A DNA stretch of 64,000 nucleotides from Haematococcus lacustris (lineage: Eukaryota; Chlorophyta; Chlorophyceae; Chlamydomonadales; Haematococcaceae): NCBI GenBank assembly GCA_030144725.1, contig JASKMD010000029.1:11850990-11914989 (forward strand), written 5' to 3'. This document shows positions 31,014-42,749 of the stretch, piece after piece (the first letter of the stretch is position 1; each line of letters opens with the position of its first letter). The notes under the pieces were generated by a model, which saw only the letters and a list, made by a program, of their open reading frames with translations, was not told where the DNA came from and did no database searches. The translations under genes were made by a program, and so were the position numbers.

Positions 31014-33257
31014 ATGGCGCGCAAGAGGGCCAGCGTCACATTCGCGGACACTGTGCCGGCGTCTGCGGAATTGGTCAGCTATATCCCCGAACGCGCGTCG
31101 CAAGTTGCGTACACAGTTCCTGAAGCCTTGCAAGCCGTGCAGCCTGGAGACCATCATGAGTTATGGCTCATTCAGTTGCCAAGAATGGTAAGATGAGACG
31201 ATAGCCATTGGCACTATTGTTAGCAGCCTTGGACAAGCGAGCCCTTCACGAACGCCAGCTGCTACCCCCACAGGTGCCATTAGATTCACTTAATGGATTG
31301 GAGCTAGCATGGAACGCTACTGCAGGGTCAGCACCCTGCACATTACATGGTAGGTGCACAGAAGACCACCAGGCCCCTGATCCTTAACTAGGGCATCCAT
31401 TCAAGCCGAACCACTAGGGACCACTAGGGACCACTAGCGGGACTACTCACATGGTGTTGAGGGGCTGTGTGGAGTAAACCCAATGCACATGAACATGGTG
31501 CATGAGTGCCTACCACCTACACTATTGCCTGACCGCGAGGGCTGTGGTCTAGAGTTGGCATGACCTGCATGCACTGATTGTAAGCCTATGACAGCTCAAA
31601 TGTGGGGGCGCGCACTACTGTGCCACAACAGGCTGCTGCTGCTGGGCCTTGAGTGGCTTGGCTCGCACCCGCTTGTAGCCCAGGCCAGGGTACTCCTTGC
31701 CCTTGGCTGGCAGAGCTTCCTGGTCTGGCCAGTAGCACAGCTCTCCAATGCGCTTCATGTTCAATGCCGCATTGCAGTCCCTGTCCAGCCACCTGCCTGG
31801 CTGTTGTGCTGGTTTGGCTTTAGCAGCCTTGCCCTTGCCCTTGCATTTGCCTTTGCCCTGGCGTTTTCAAGCAACTTGGATGTCCCTGGAGGTTCATGAA
31901 GTGATTCATGGAGTGATTCATGGAGTTGGATGTTTAGCTAGATGTTTAGCTAGGATGGATGTTTAGCTGGCTTATCTGTAGCATAGATCAGCCCCGACAG
32001 AAGACCACCAGCCCCAGTACAACACGGCAAACCTAACCCTAACTCAACCCTAACTAGCAGGCCCAGAGGAAGTACAGGACATAGGAGACGTCTAAGGCCT
32101 AAGAGGCCCTGCATGCCTCACTCGCTCCCCACCCACGCCAGCAGATACCCAAAGCTCATGTCAGCTAGCCCTCATGATGGAGGCCTTGCGAGCAGCACAT
32201 CAGCATCCACAGTGCAGGAGCAGTGAGCAGGGCAGCCACCTCCTCCTTGTGCATGCTACTGTGCTCATGCCCAGCAGCAGCAGCAGCAGTCCAACTGGCA
32301 GCCCTGCTCCCTGCCCCTGCCCAGGTGTGTTGCTGCCTGCTGCCTGCTGCTGCAGGGGTGCACTACAGCCTAGGTCAGGACAGGGCCCTGGGAGCAGGCC
32401 CAACGGGAGCACCAGCCGTGGTGGTGCTGCCTGGCGCAGCCCCTTCTGCGCCCTCCACCCTGCTGCCAGTGCACCGCCAACTAGTCCTAATGCTGGGGGA
32501 GGAGGAGGTCCCTCAGCAGCAGCAGCACCAGCAGCACCAGCACCAGCAGGAGCAGCAGGGGGGTGTTGAGGCAGCGCCTAGCCAGGCAACACCCCTTCCC
32601 AGCCAACCTCCAGGCATAGCTCCAAACCATGCAAGCACAGCAGGAGGCAGTGCAGCGCCGCTGCCGCCTACAACTCCCGCAGCCAGCAGGGCCACTGCAC
32701 CCAGGAGTGGTGAAGCCCCCTCAGACAGCAAAGCAGCCAAGGCGGCAGCTAAAGCGGCCAGGAAGGCAGGCACCCCAGCTCCCTCCTCAGGCCAGCCTGC
32801 TGCTGACCCGCCGCTGGGCAGCCTCCCGGGCAGCAGCCAGCTGGGTCCACACACGGCTCAGGCTGGGGGCCTAGCTGCAGACAGCAGTGGATACCTGCTG
32901 CCCAGCTCCATGGCCTCAGCGCCTGAGGCCCCACCCACCACGGCTAAGAAGGCAAAGCACAACCGGGCAGGAGCCAGCCCCCTGCCAGGGGCAGATGCTG
33001 GGCAGGGGCAGCAGGGCATGCTGACCCCTGGCATGCAGCCCATGCAGGTCGCTGGCGGCACACCACAGCCAGGTGCGCTGGAGCCACAGTCAAGCAAGAT
33101 GCACAAGGAACACAAGTCCGAGAAGAAGGAAAAAAAGTCCGGGAAGAAGGAGAAAAAGGAAAAGAAGGAGAAGAAAGAAAAGAAAGAGAAGAAGGAGAAA
33201 AGAGACAAGGGGCTCACGGGGGGTGTCAAGCGGGCTTCTGACTCAGACTCGGATTAG
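31014..33257 (+). CDS. Probable RNA polymerase I subunit, A34.5/POLR1G family
   Basis: Exons 31014-31187, 31274-31349 and 32356-33257 join in phase to about 383 residues. Residues 1-58 begin MARKRASVTFADTV and contain HHELWLIQLPRM; exon 2 continues VPLDSLNGLELAW. ELWLIxxP followed by a short hydrophobic segment with NG is the core of the yeast Rpa34/animal POLR1G fold, which dimerises with A49 on Pol I. Exon 3 starts VHYSLGQDRA, includes LLPVHRQLVLMLGEEEVPQQ, runs through a long Gln/Pro/Ala-rich linker and ends in a Lys/Glu tail (EKKEKKEKKEKKEKKEKK) with ASDSDSD, as in that family. Assignment is by motif and architecture and the sequences diverge strongly. Intron 2 (1,006 bp) hosts a Fanzor-like fragment. 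The spliced ATG was preferred over an in-frame TTG nine bases upstream. Confidence 0.65.
31377..31870 (-). pseudogene. Fanzor-like C-terminal end plus 3' non-coding end (copy 6), in an intron
   Basis: On the minus strand the RuvC-III block reads WLDRDCNAALNMKRIGE, then the LCYWPDQEALPAKGKEYP segment, degenerating before the stop. It is followed to 31377 by the same conserved non-coding tail seen at 5605-5848 and 25309-25541, ending at the reverse complement of GGCATCCATTCAAGCC. The fragment lies wholly inside intron 2 of the Pol I subunit gene, antisense to it. Confidence 0.65.
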
Positions 33258-33322
33258 AATTTATCCACATGGGGGCCTGGGCTTCTTTTCTAAGCATTCA
33301 TGTGAGATTTGCCCCATGCACA

Positions 33323-33327
33323 TGTAA
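33323..33327 (+). promoter_or_regulatory. Candidate TGTAA poly(A) signal of the Pol I subunit gene
   Basis: TGTAA occurs 66 bases after the stop codon, a usual place for this green-algal polyadenylation signal. Confidence 0.4.
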
Positions 33328-33689
33328 AAGTGCAGGCATGGATGTGCCTAGTGCCACAGAGAGCCGAAGCCTCGCACCTTGTACCCAAGCATGGGGAATC
33401 ACACTCCACCACACCCGAGCGTTCATAGGGCCTCCTCTTCACTTTCACTTGGTTCACATTTGCTGCCGGCACAATCGGCTCATAAATGGCTGGGCACGTC
33501 GACGGAAGTGCTGACTCGTACGTACCACGGACGCCTTCACGTGTCAGCAATGGGTTCGTAGACATGCCTGTAGCTGATGACCTGACGGCTGGTTCACAAG
33601 GCAGCGGTGTATGCCACAGCAGCCACCATGCTGTCATCAGCAGCCACCAGTGACAGTAGGCTTTATATCGGGGGACTATCGGGGCCGCT

Positions 33690-33905
33690 TGCTCAGCAGC
33701 TTGTATGCCTTGATGCCTAGGCACAGAGCCTCGAGGCCACACCTGCAGCACATCTCCAGTGGGCGCCGCTTGCTCTCACCAATGCTCTGTAGATTAAGCG
33801 CTGCATTGGTGCCCTTGTCTAGCCACCTGCCACCTGTCTAGCCACCTGCCTCACTAGCCTTTGCAGGCTGGGTAGCCTTGGCTGCCTGCTCAGCCTTGGT
33901 GCGCT
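33690..33905 (-). pseudogene. Fanzor-like C-terminal fragment, divergent (copy 7)
   Basis: Minus-strand reading from about 33905: AKRTKAEQAAKATQPAKA linker, WLDKGTNAALNLQSIGESKR, RPLEMCCRCGLEALCLG, KAYKLLSKRPR and a stop. The last 50 residues are in one open frame. DKGTNAALN keeps the first Asp and the N-A-A-x-N pattern. The conserved 3' non-coding tail of copies 1, 5 and 6 is not seen after the stop. Confidence 0.55.
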
Positions 33906-34215
33906 TGGCAGGTGAGAATGAAGCCTTCACTGCCATGCAATGCACACCACGCAAAAGCAGGTAGCAGCTGAACAATCACTGATACATCCTGGGTCAGGGT
34001 GCGAGGCCACCTCATGTACCTATGTGTATTTATGCGGAAATGCGTATACATGCATTTTGTTGCATCAGGTGAGTGTGCGCCACTGGTAGTCCTAAACAAG
34101 CCACAGGCTGATCACGCAGGCTGAGTCTAAACAAGTCACATCCTCGTTATGGAGCAGGTGGGCGAGAGGCCCCAGTGCCAGCGCCCTGCTGGCAATGCTG
34201 CTGCCCTGGGCTGTG
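33906..34215. other. 3' flank of the Mini-RNase III gene, nothing recognised
   Basis: No gene or repeat is supported. This is expected to contain the 3' UTR of the minus-strand Mini-RNase III gene. Confidence 0.35.
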
Positions 34216-36179
34216 TCATGAGCGTGGAGCCGATGTGGTGAGGGGCAGGCCCAGCAGCAGGTCCACCAGAGCCAGGCAGCGGGTGGGGTCTGTGAGGTAC
34301 AGGTGGGCCACCTGAGGCCAGGGCAGCAGCCAGCAGCAGGCAGCTGAGAAGCAGGGCAGCAGGCAGCTGAGAGCACCTTGGGACGGTCCCAGGGACGAAG
34401 TGCGGCACCACAACCCCGACCTCCTGCCACCTGATGACCAACCATGGCCCCTCCGGCCCCCCCGGGCCCCCTCTGGCAGCAGCAGGGGCCGCAGGAGCAG
34501 CAGCAGCAGCACCCCTCCCCTGCCCCTCGAGCAAGTACTGAACATACAACTGTGTGGGTGGGGCAAGGGCAGCAGCAGAGGCCAGGGGGATACCCAGGCA
34601 GCAGGCATACACTGGTTGCTGACCCACATCAGCACTAGCACACTGCAGCCTCTGAGTTGAGGCAAAGTAAACACGGATCAGGATCATCAAAGAGGGAAGG
34701 AATTGGTGTGACCCGGGGTGTTGGTCCTGGAACACCAGTAGAGGCCTGGATTGCTCCAGCCACTAGGCAGCTTCCTGGCAGCCGTGACCTACCAAGACCT
34801 CTAGCGCTGTCGCCTTTTTGTAATCGCGTAGGTCGCAGCCCTTGGGCGGGTTCAGCGCTCGGCTGTTGCGTGCCCAGCGCAGGATGTCTACCTCCTCCTC
34901 GGACAGCACCCACGTCTGCTGTTGCTGGCGATGGCGCTTGTTTTTCACGGAGCTGCTACCATCAGCCGCTGAGTTGCTGCTAACCCCTCTATGCGGCTCC
35001 GCTAAGCCAGCAACCGCAGTTGCCGAAGGTTTGACAGCCGCTGACCCTGGGCTGCCTTCTGGTCGAGGCACCTTGGGATCAGGTGCACCCAAAAAGGACA
35101 CCTGGGGCCGATCTGGCTGCTTACTGGCTGCCCTGACTGGCTGGCTGACTGCTAACCCCACAGTCGTGGCAAACTGGTCAGAGAGTTCCTCCCCTCCTGA
35201 CTGTGTGGCTTGTCTCCATGGCTGCACTGGGGCTGCCACTCCTGCACTTTGGTCACTTGCCGCCATGCCTGCTGCCAGCACTGCTGCCGCTTCGCTCTGT
35301 TCAGCCTCAACCTTCTGGCTGGCCTCATACGCTGAGCATAGGGCATCGTGGTAGGCGGCCTGTAGCCAGAGGCATCAACCCCTTCAGATGGTCAGTTCGC
35401 AGCATCAACCATGGGGGCCATGCAAGCTGTCAATCGCTGTCACATGCTTATATCCTAAGCTTCTTCTGCTCCTGCCAATGTCAAAGCGATGGTTGAAAGA
35501 AGGCGGTGACAGAGACTCGTAGACATGGTATCTTACAAGTGGAGCATTGGGCAGCGCAGGAGCATGGGCTGAGGGTGAGTGCAGCCATGTGGCACAAGCT
35601 CGGCCAGTTACCTGTTGCTCAGCATTGGACCTCTGGCTGGCAGCTTTTGAGGGGGTGCAGGGTGGGGCTGCTGCACGTTTTGACGTCACGCGCAGCTCCA
35701 GCACATGCCTGCGCACCAAGACCTGCAGCCAGGGTTGCGGCAGCTCCTTCCCTCCTGGACAGGGGCGAGCACGGGGAATGAGGGGCGCCGGGGGTGGATA
35801 CCAAGCTGGCGTGTGCTGGTACTGGTGATGCAGTGATGCTGAGCTGACAGATGAACTGTGGAAGTTATGTGTTTGGACCGTCTGACTGATGGGCTGGCGG
35901 GCCAGGGCTGGCGGGCCAGGGCTGGCAGGCAATGGGCACCTCCCACACTGAGTCGCCAAGGTAAGCTAGGGTGGACGCATTGAACAGGGAACGAGGCGTC
36001 CTGCTACCGAGCTCGGGCGGAGCCGGCAGACCCCGTCGAACCAGCTCTGCGTCGTCGCCAGCAGCACTCCGCATTGGCCCTGGGCATCGTGGTCGCGAGA
36101 CAAGCCGGTTGGCTGCTATCATCTTGCTTAGGCTCCCACACGCGGCTCGGGCAAAACATGCACATGTTAATACTTGCAT
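34216..36179 (-). CDS. Mini-ribonuclease III-like protein with a large insertion
   Basis: Minus-strand exons 36179-35940, 35722-35612, 35359-34793 and 34311-34216 join in phase to about 337 residues. The RNase III signature NASTLAYLGDSVWE lies at residues 67-80, VRRHVLELR follows after the first intron, then SNAEQQ|AAYHDAL, LSEEEVDILRWARNSRAL, DYKKATALEVL (second acidic site) and LYLTDPTRCLALVDLLLGLP. This order is that of Mini-III proteins, dsRNA-binding-domain-free RNase III enzymes that trim 23S rRNA in bacteria and chloroplasts. Between YHDALCSAY and SEEEVDIL lie about 125 extra residues rich in Ala, Gln, Ser and Pro, where bacterial enzymes have roughly a dozen. The N-terminal 60 residues could be a chloroplast transit peptide. 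The start chosen is the first Met of the exon. Confidence 0.85.
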
Positions 36180-36627
36180 TTAAAACAGGTTTAGAAGATA
36201 GGCGGGCAAGGCTTATACTGCATCATGGCTAAAGGTTGCAGCTAAAATGCCACTTGAGGTGCCAAGCATCACAGGATTGGCAGTCGTGCCCTCATTGACA
36301 TCATCAGTAGCAGTGCTGCTCAGCAATAGCGAATTGTGTACCAGGCCAACAAAAAGCAAAGATACGAACAACCAGATTGCCCCTTACAAAGGGGATGTGT
36401 GTGCCGCAGAGTCATGCATAGGGTAGGGCTCTAGCGACTCCTAGGGTCGCACCTAGGTTAGGGACACACACCGGTCTCTCCTGTGGAGAAGTGTAGGGGC
36501 TCCACAGGATGATAGGGATACCGGGAAACCTGACATCATGGGAAAATAGCGTGAGCTGGGTTCGCCGAGCGAGCGTGTGCGCAAAGGGGTTTAGCCTCAG
36601 CTAAAGGCCTTCAGCGTAGGGCAATGA
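36180..36627. promoter_or_regulatory. Divergent intergenic region between Mini-RNase III and UBR4/BIG
   Basis: 448 bp separate the two head-to-head start codons, so both promoters should lie here. No TATA box or specific element could be assigned. No coding sequence was seen. Confidence 0.4.
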
Positions 36628-39600
36628 ATGTTGCTCATGATTGACGTGCTCCGCGCTGCTGCTCTTTGTTTCGGCACGGACAGCAGCGGTGCCCGTTCCA
36701 CGTCGCGAAACCTCGCAGATGCAACCGAGGTAGCTGCATCCCTGTGCGGCTTGCTGCAGGCTGCAGTGTCCCTGAGTGTAACCGAACCAGGCCTGACAAA
36801 CCATTACCGAGAAGCCTGCTGTGAGCTGCTGCGATGTGCTATCCAGAAGCTGACAGAAGCCGATGGTGCCAGGTGGGTGTCAGCTGCCCGTGTCTCCGAA
36901 CACAAGTAGCAACAGTGGCAACACAAAGGCAGCACCAGGTCTCCTCACTGGGGGCCTGGCTGTGGCGCTGGGGGGTTGGGTTTGGCTGCCTTGCCCCTTG
37001 GCCTTGCCTTTGCCCTTGTGTGGGCTGGGTGGGCTTGACATCCTGGTCAGCCTTGGTGCGCTTGATGGGTCTGGCTGGTGGGGTGGCTGTGTGGCTGCCT
37101 GGCTGTGTGGGCGCTGTGGTACCTGGCATGGGGCACCACATTAGGCCTTGGACAGGCGGGTCACGCTGCCGGCTCCGCACTGGGCAGCACAGTTGGTTTT
37201 CCACCTGCCCTGCTGGGGGATTCCAGCTTGCAAGCCTGGTGGGCTTGTGTTCCTCCAGCTGCTCCTCACACTGCTGCTGGCCATTGACTGCTGGCCATTG
37301 ACTGCTGAACCAGCTGTGGAGGAGCCCATCCACATGCACCACCCTGGCCCGACACTGGTCTGTGCCCCTGGGCCTGCACACCACCTTGCAGCAAGACCTC
37401 AGCACCACAACAGCACCCCACCCACCCTAGGTGCCGTAGATGCCAGCTGTGCCAAAGATGACCTCCAGTCGCTTGACACTAGAACACAACCTTCCACTTA
37501 CACTATTGCCTGCTATCACACTATCACACTATTGCAACATCAGTCACACTGTCACACTTTTTACAGCAGCAGCACTGGACCTCTTCTGGCTTGCTGCTGT
37601 GCAGGGTTCCTGCCATGTGGCAGCTATGTGCTGCCCTGGCCGGCGTCCTGCAACCCCTGAACTCTACCTCAGACCTGACAGCCCGACAGGGGCTGCTGCT
37701 GCAGCACGCCCAGCGGCTGTGCGGCTCTGCTGCCGCCTTGGCCACAGCCATGGACACAGTCAGGGCCCAGCGCCTGCCCCCACCCCCTCAGCCCACTGAC
37801 CGCATGGAGGAAGCTGGGCAGGCAGCCCTTGCAGCCAGGAGCCCTGCTGCTCAGTCGCAGGCCTTGGCTGCCACTGGCACAACCACGTGCCAGCCCCACC
37901 CCCCTGGCCCACTCAGCATGTTGGTGAGTCAGCTGCGGGCACAGCGGCAAGCAGGGGGCCCCACAACCGCTGCCCCTGACGCGCCAGCTGTGCGCCTGGC
38001 TGCTGTAGATGCTGTAGGGTTGGCAGCAACACCTAACCTTGACCTGGCATCAGCCCCAGCCCTAGCCCCTTCCCAAGGCCCAGGCCCAGCCCCAGCCCCT
38101 GCCGCTGCCGCTGCCTCTGTCAGCCTGAGTGCGCCAGTCTGGTCAGGCGCGGACACTAACCTGCGACAGCAGCTGCTGCACTGGCTGGTGGGGGAGGGGC
38201 AGGCGGTGGGGCTGCTGCTCCAGGTGGCTCGTCAAGCCCTGCAGGCTGCAGGTCCAGGTGCAGCAGCAGCGCGAGCTGAGCTGCAGCAAGCTGGGGCAGC
38301 TGGGGATGGGACTGCACAGCCTGTTCAGCTGGCGGTGCTGGCGCTGTGCAGCCTTAGCTGGCTGCTGGCAGGGCTGCAGGGGGAGGGCTGGGGAGACGGG
38401 GGAGGTCCAGGCGACCAGGACATGGCAGACCCTGACCAGCCCGGCCAGCAGCCTGATCAGGCAATAGATTACCCGCCAGATCAGGTGGCCCAAAAGCTTG
38501 TCACACCCAGGAGTGAGCGACAGCAGCAATGGGTCGAAAGCGCTAGGGCAGTGCTGCTGGCGGTGCCATCGCTGCTGGATAGCCTGGTCCATGTCCCCAT
38601 GCAGGAGCTGCTGCTGCCATGCTGGCTGCCCCCCACCTCTCCCCCGGCCCCTGCTGCCTTGCCTGCCCTCTCCCCCGCCCCCCCTCCTCTTGCAATCGCC
38701 ATCACCGGGAGCATCCTAGCGCCCACCACTGTAGCGGACGCCCCCCTTACCAGCCTCAGCCCACAGCCCGGCGTCACCAGCGTGCTGCTGCAGCTGTGGC
38801 GGCTGCTGCGCCTGCTGCCTCTCCCTGCTGCCCAGCTGGACCAGGCACGCTTGCAGCTGCTGCAGGCATTGTGTCCAGACGCCCCTGAACCCCCTTCTGC
38901 TGCTGTGGCTGCTGTTGGTGTTGTGTCAGGAGGGGTGGGAAGTGCGGCAGGACCACAGCCAGCGCTGGGAGTAGGAGTGGCTGTGGAAGGCGCAGGGGCC
39001 TCAGGGGCAGGGGCCTCAGGGGCAGGGGCAACTCCAGCTTCAGGCCTACCAAGACCTGACTCCAGCTCCTCTGGCAGCAGCAGCAGTAGCAGCGAGGCGG
39101 CAGCTAGCCCCGCGCTCAGCAGCCCAGCCCCAGCGCCTGCTACCCCACTGCTGCTTGCTCCTGGCTGCCCTGAGCCAGTCATGGGGGCCGCAGCACAGGC
39201 AGGCAGGGGCCAGCTGAGCAGCAGTTGGGCCTGGCACCTGCTGCAGCTGTGGCCAGCACAGGACTTGGTGCGCCTGGTGGCCAGGGACCCCTCCTGGGGC
39301 AGCAGGCTGTTTGACAAGCTGGCTGGGTGCCAGGGGCAGGGGCAGCAGGGGCTTCAGGGTCAGGGGCCACAGGGGCAGGGGCGTGCTGCTGGTGAGGTGC
39401 TTGGCCGGCAGATGCTGTTGCAGCTGAGCTGCTGCCTGGTGACGGCACTGCGTGCACAAGGACGCGGACAGGCAGGCAGGCGTGGGTCAGCGACAGAGTC
39501 AGAGGTGGTGGCAGGGGGCGTGGGTTCAGCCCTTGCCACTGGCCCCCAAGGTGGGTGTGACATCACACTTAGGTTCGAGGCCTGCTCCCTTCCCCTCTCC

Positions 39601-42600
39601 TTCCTCTCCTTCCATCAAGCCAGGGTGCATGGCTTGGGGCTGGGCATGGAGTTGGCAATGGGCCAGGTGACACTAGGCATCACACTAGGTCACACTGCAC
39701 GACACCACATCACACTGGGTCACTCTGCGTCACACCCCACAACACCGTGCCACACTAGAACACTGCAACTCATCACTACACAGAACATATCACTTTCAGT
39801 TGTATCGCTGTATGTCTGTTGTGATGGGGTGTGATGGGGGGTGATGGGGTGTGATGGGGTGTGACAGGGGAGGTTGCAGCTGACCTGCGGCCCCCTGCCA
39901 GCCCACCCAGCCTGCCGTGCCCCCTGCCCCCCAGACTGTGCCACTGAAGACCAGGACACCCCGGCCGCCAGGGACCAGCCTGACTCAAGCACCAGCCCCC
40001 CCCCCCTCCGCCTGCCACACCCCCCCTGCCTCCCCCCCAATGCCAGCAGTGCCCCAGGGGGCGGCAGCCAGGCGGTCACCCACACAGCACAGGCCAGAAG
40101 AGCTGCGGCGCCCCCCTCGTCATCAGCAGAGACGGCAGCACTGGCAGGGGCAGCCGTGGACGCTGGCACGGAGTCCAGCAGCCAGGTGGTGACAAAGCCG
40201 GCAGGAGCTGCAGGGGCCCTGGCAGCCCTGGCGGTGGAAGCAAGCGTGGCTGCAGGGGCTGGGCCTCAGCAGCAGGGGTGGGAGCAGCACTGCCTGGCGG
40301 CAGCACTGCACCTGCTGCTGCTGTATTGGGGCCAGGTGGCAGGTCAGCACAGCAGGGCCTCGCAGCAGGGCCAACCACCTTCCCCTCCCTCACCTCCTCC
40401 TGCCGCTACAGCCTCCACCTCCACCCCACCCCCTGCTGGCGGCAGCAGCAGCAGCAGCAGCAGGGATAGCCCCCACCCCAGTAGTGCCCACCCCCCTGCC
40501 TACCAGCCCCACCCCCCTGCTGGGCATCAGGCAGACGAGGCTTCCAGTGGGCCAAGGGCGCCGGGGCTGCCGCTGTGTGAGGAGCTGGCAGCGCCCCTGC
40601 TGCACCTGCTGGCCTGCTGCCACCCCCTGCTGCTGCCCCACCAGACAGCCATGGGCCACCCACTAGTAAGGGAGACTTCCCCGCCGCCATCCTGCCCCCA
40701 CCCCCCCCCCCCCTGCCCTGGCCCCCCTGCCCCCAGCAGACCCTCCTGTACCCCAGAAGCTGGTGGGCGCTGTGCAGCAGCTGGGCCAGGCGGTCCTGGG
40801 GTGGCTGCTGAGTGCCAGCCCTGGCCGGAGGGCGCTGCTGCTGGCTAAGTGTGTGACGGGGTCTGGGCTCAGGGGGACAGGCTGGGGGGGGCCGCGCGGG
40901 GGGAGCCCCCTGACCCAGCCGCCCTGGCAGCCTTCCTCAGTCTGGGGCTCCACACGGCCTCAGCTGCACCTGCTGCAAGTGCCAGGCGAGGGTCAGCAGC
41001 AGCAGGAGCAGGAGCAGCAGCAGCAGCAGGAGCAGGAGCAGCAGCTGCTGCTGAGCCTAGGTGCCCACCTGGCCCTGGACCAGGCCAGCAGCTGGCTGCT
41101 GCACCAGCGCCCTTCCCCCCACCCAGCTGACCCCACAGCCCTGCCAGGCGGCTTGCCTGAAGATGCGGGCGCCCTGCTGCTGCCCTGGGCCCGCCTGCTG
41201 CGCTGCATCACTCAGACTCCACAGCCCCTGCCCACTCTGCACCTCACACCACCGGTTACCTCCTCCTCCTTACACTCCTCTCACTCCTCTGAGACCCTCC
41301 CCCCTCCCCTGACCTTGACCTCCTGGACCCACCCAGGGCGCCTGGCCCCCCTGCTGCTGCTGGCCAGCACCGCCCCACCCCCTGCCCGCAAGGCTTTGCT
41401 CTGCCTGCTGCTCCTGTACTTGCACCAGGCGATGCAGGACTGCCAGGGCGCAGCCGCAGGGGGTGGCAGCCAGCCCATCTCGCCCTCCCCCTGCCCCTCC
41501 ACCCCCTGCATGGCGCATGCAGCACCCCATGCAGATTACCAGCCAGCTCCCATGTCCACCCCGGGCCCCCTGGCAGCTCCTGACCCCGCCGCCTTCACCC
41601 ACTGTTGTGTGGTGCTGGCACAATTGGCCAGCCTTGCCTGCTGTGTGCTGTCAATGTGGGGGAACCAAGACCAGGGCCAGGGCCAGGGCCAGGGCCAGGG
41701 CCAGGGCCAGGGCCAGGGCCAGGGCCAGGGCCAAGGTCAGGGTGAGGGTGAGGCAGGGTGTGAAGGGCCAGGCCCCCCGCCCTGGGCGCTGTCTGCTCTA
41801 CACCGCTCCAGCCTGGCCTGGCCTGCCCCACCCTCCCCTCAGCCGCCAGCCCCAGGCAACACTGGCAGCAGCGTGGCTGGCGGCTCCGCATCCACTGACG
41901 CCATCCTGCCTGGCCACCTCCAAAGCTCGCTGCTGCAGGTCTGGCAAGCAGTGACTGGCAGGGACAGCAGCAGCAGCAGCAGTGTGTTGGTAGGGGTCCG
42001 TGACTCAGCTGTTGGGGTGCCTGGGTGGGGGCAGGCAGCGGTGGGGGATCCCCAAGCCTGGCTCTGGGCTACATCTGCACAGGCCTGGGCTGGGGCTAAG
42101 CTGGAGGTGGAGGTGGAGTTGGAGGGGGAGGGGGAGCAAAAGGGCGTCCAGGAGGGTGGGGTGGTGCATGTTGTCCCTGGCTCAGCCCAGGCGAAGGGTC
42201 ACGGGGCCAAGTCAGGGTGGGAGGCAGCAGCTGAGGCAGAGGAGGTGGGTGCAGCACCAGTTCAGGCTGGCAGGCAGGCAAGGCGAGCGGCACTCAGCCT
42301 GCAGCAGCAGGGGCTGCAAGGCCTTGTGGATGGTCTGGCTGGCCTTGTGGAGGAGTCTGTGCCGACTGCCCTGGCCAGTTTCCTTGGCCTGGGCCCTGGG
42401 GGATGGGGAGGGCTGGGTGCGGCCACTGCCCAGGAGGGTGAGGGTGACGCAGCCGCCGCCGCAGCAGCAGGGGCAGCAGCAGGGGCAGCAGCAGCAGCAG
42501 CAGCAGGAGCAGCAGCAGCAAGGGCAGCAGTATCAGGGGCAGGGGTGTTGGGGTACCCCACCTCAGCGCCACTGGTGTTGGCTGCCAGTCGCCTGGTCAG

Positions 42601-42717
42601 TGTAGCCAGCCTGGGTGTGATGCGGCTGCTAGGGCTGGGCTGGGCCGCCCCTGGGCCCAAGGGCCTCAGCTTCAACGCCTGGACCACCCTCAGCCACCTG
42701 CACTGCCTGCTGGCCAC

Positions 42718-42749
<32 letters not shown>

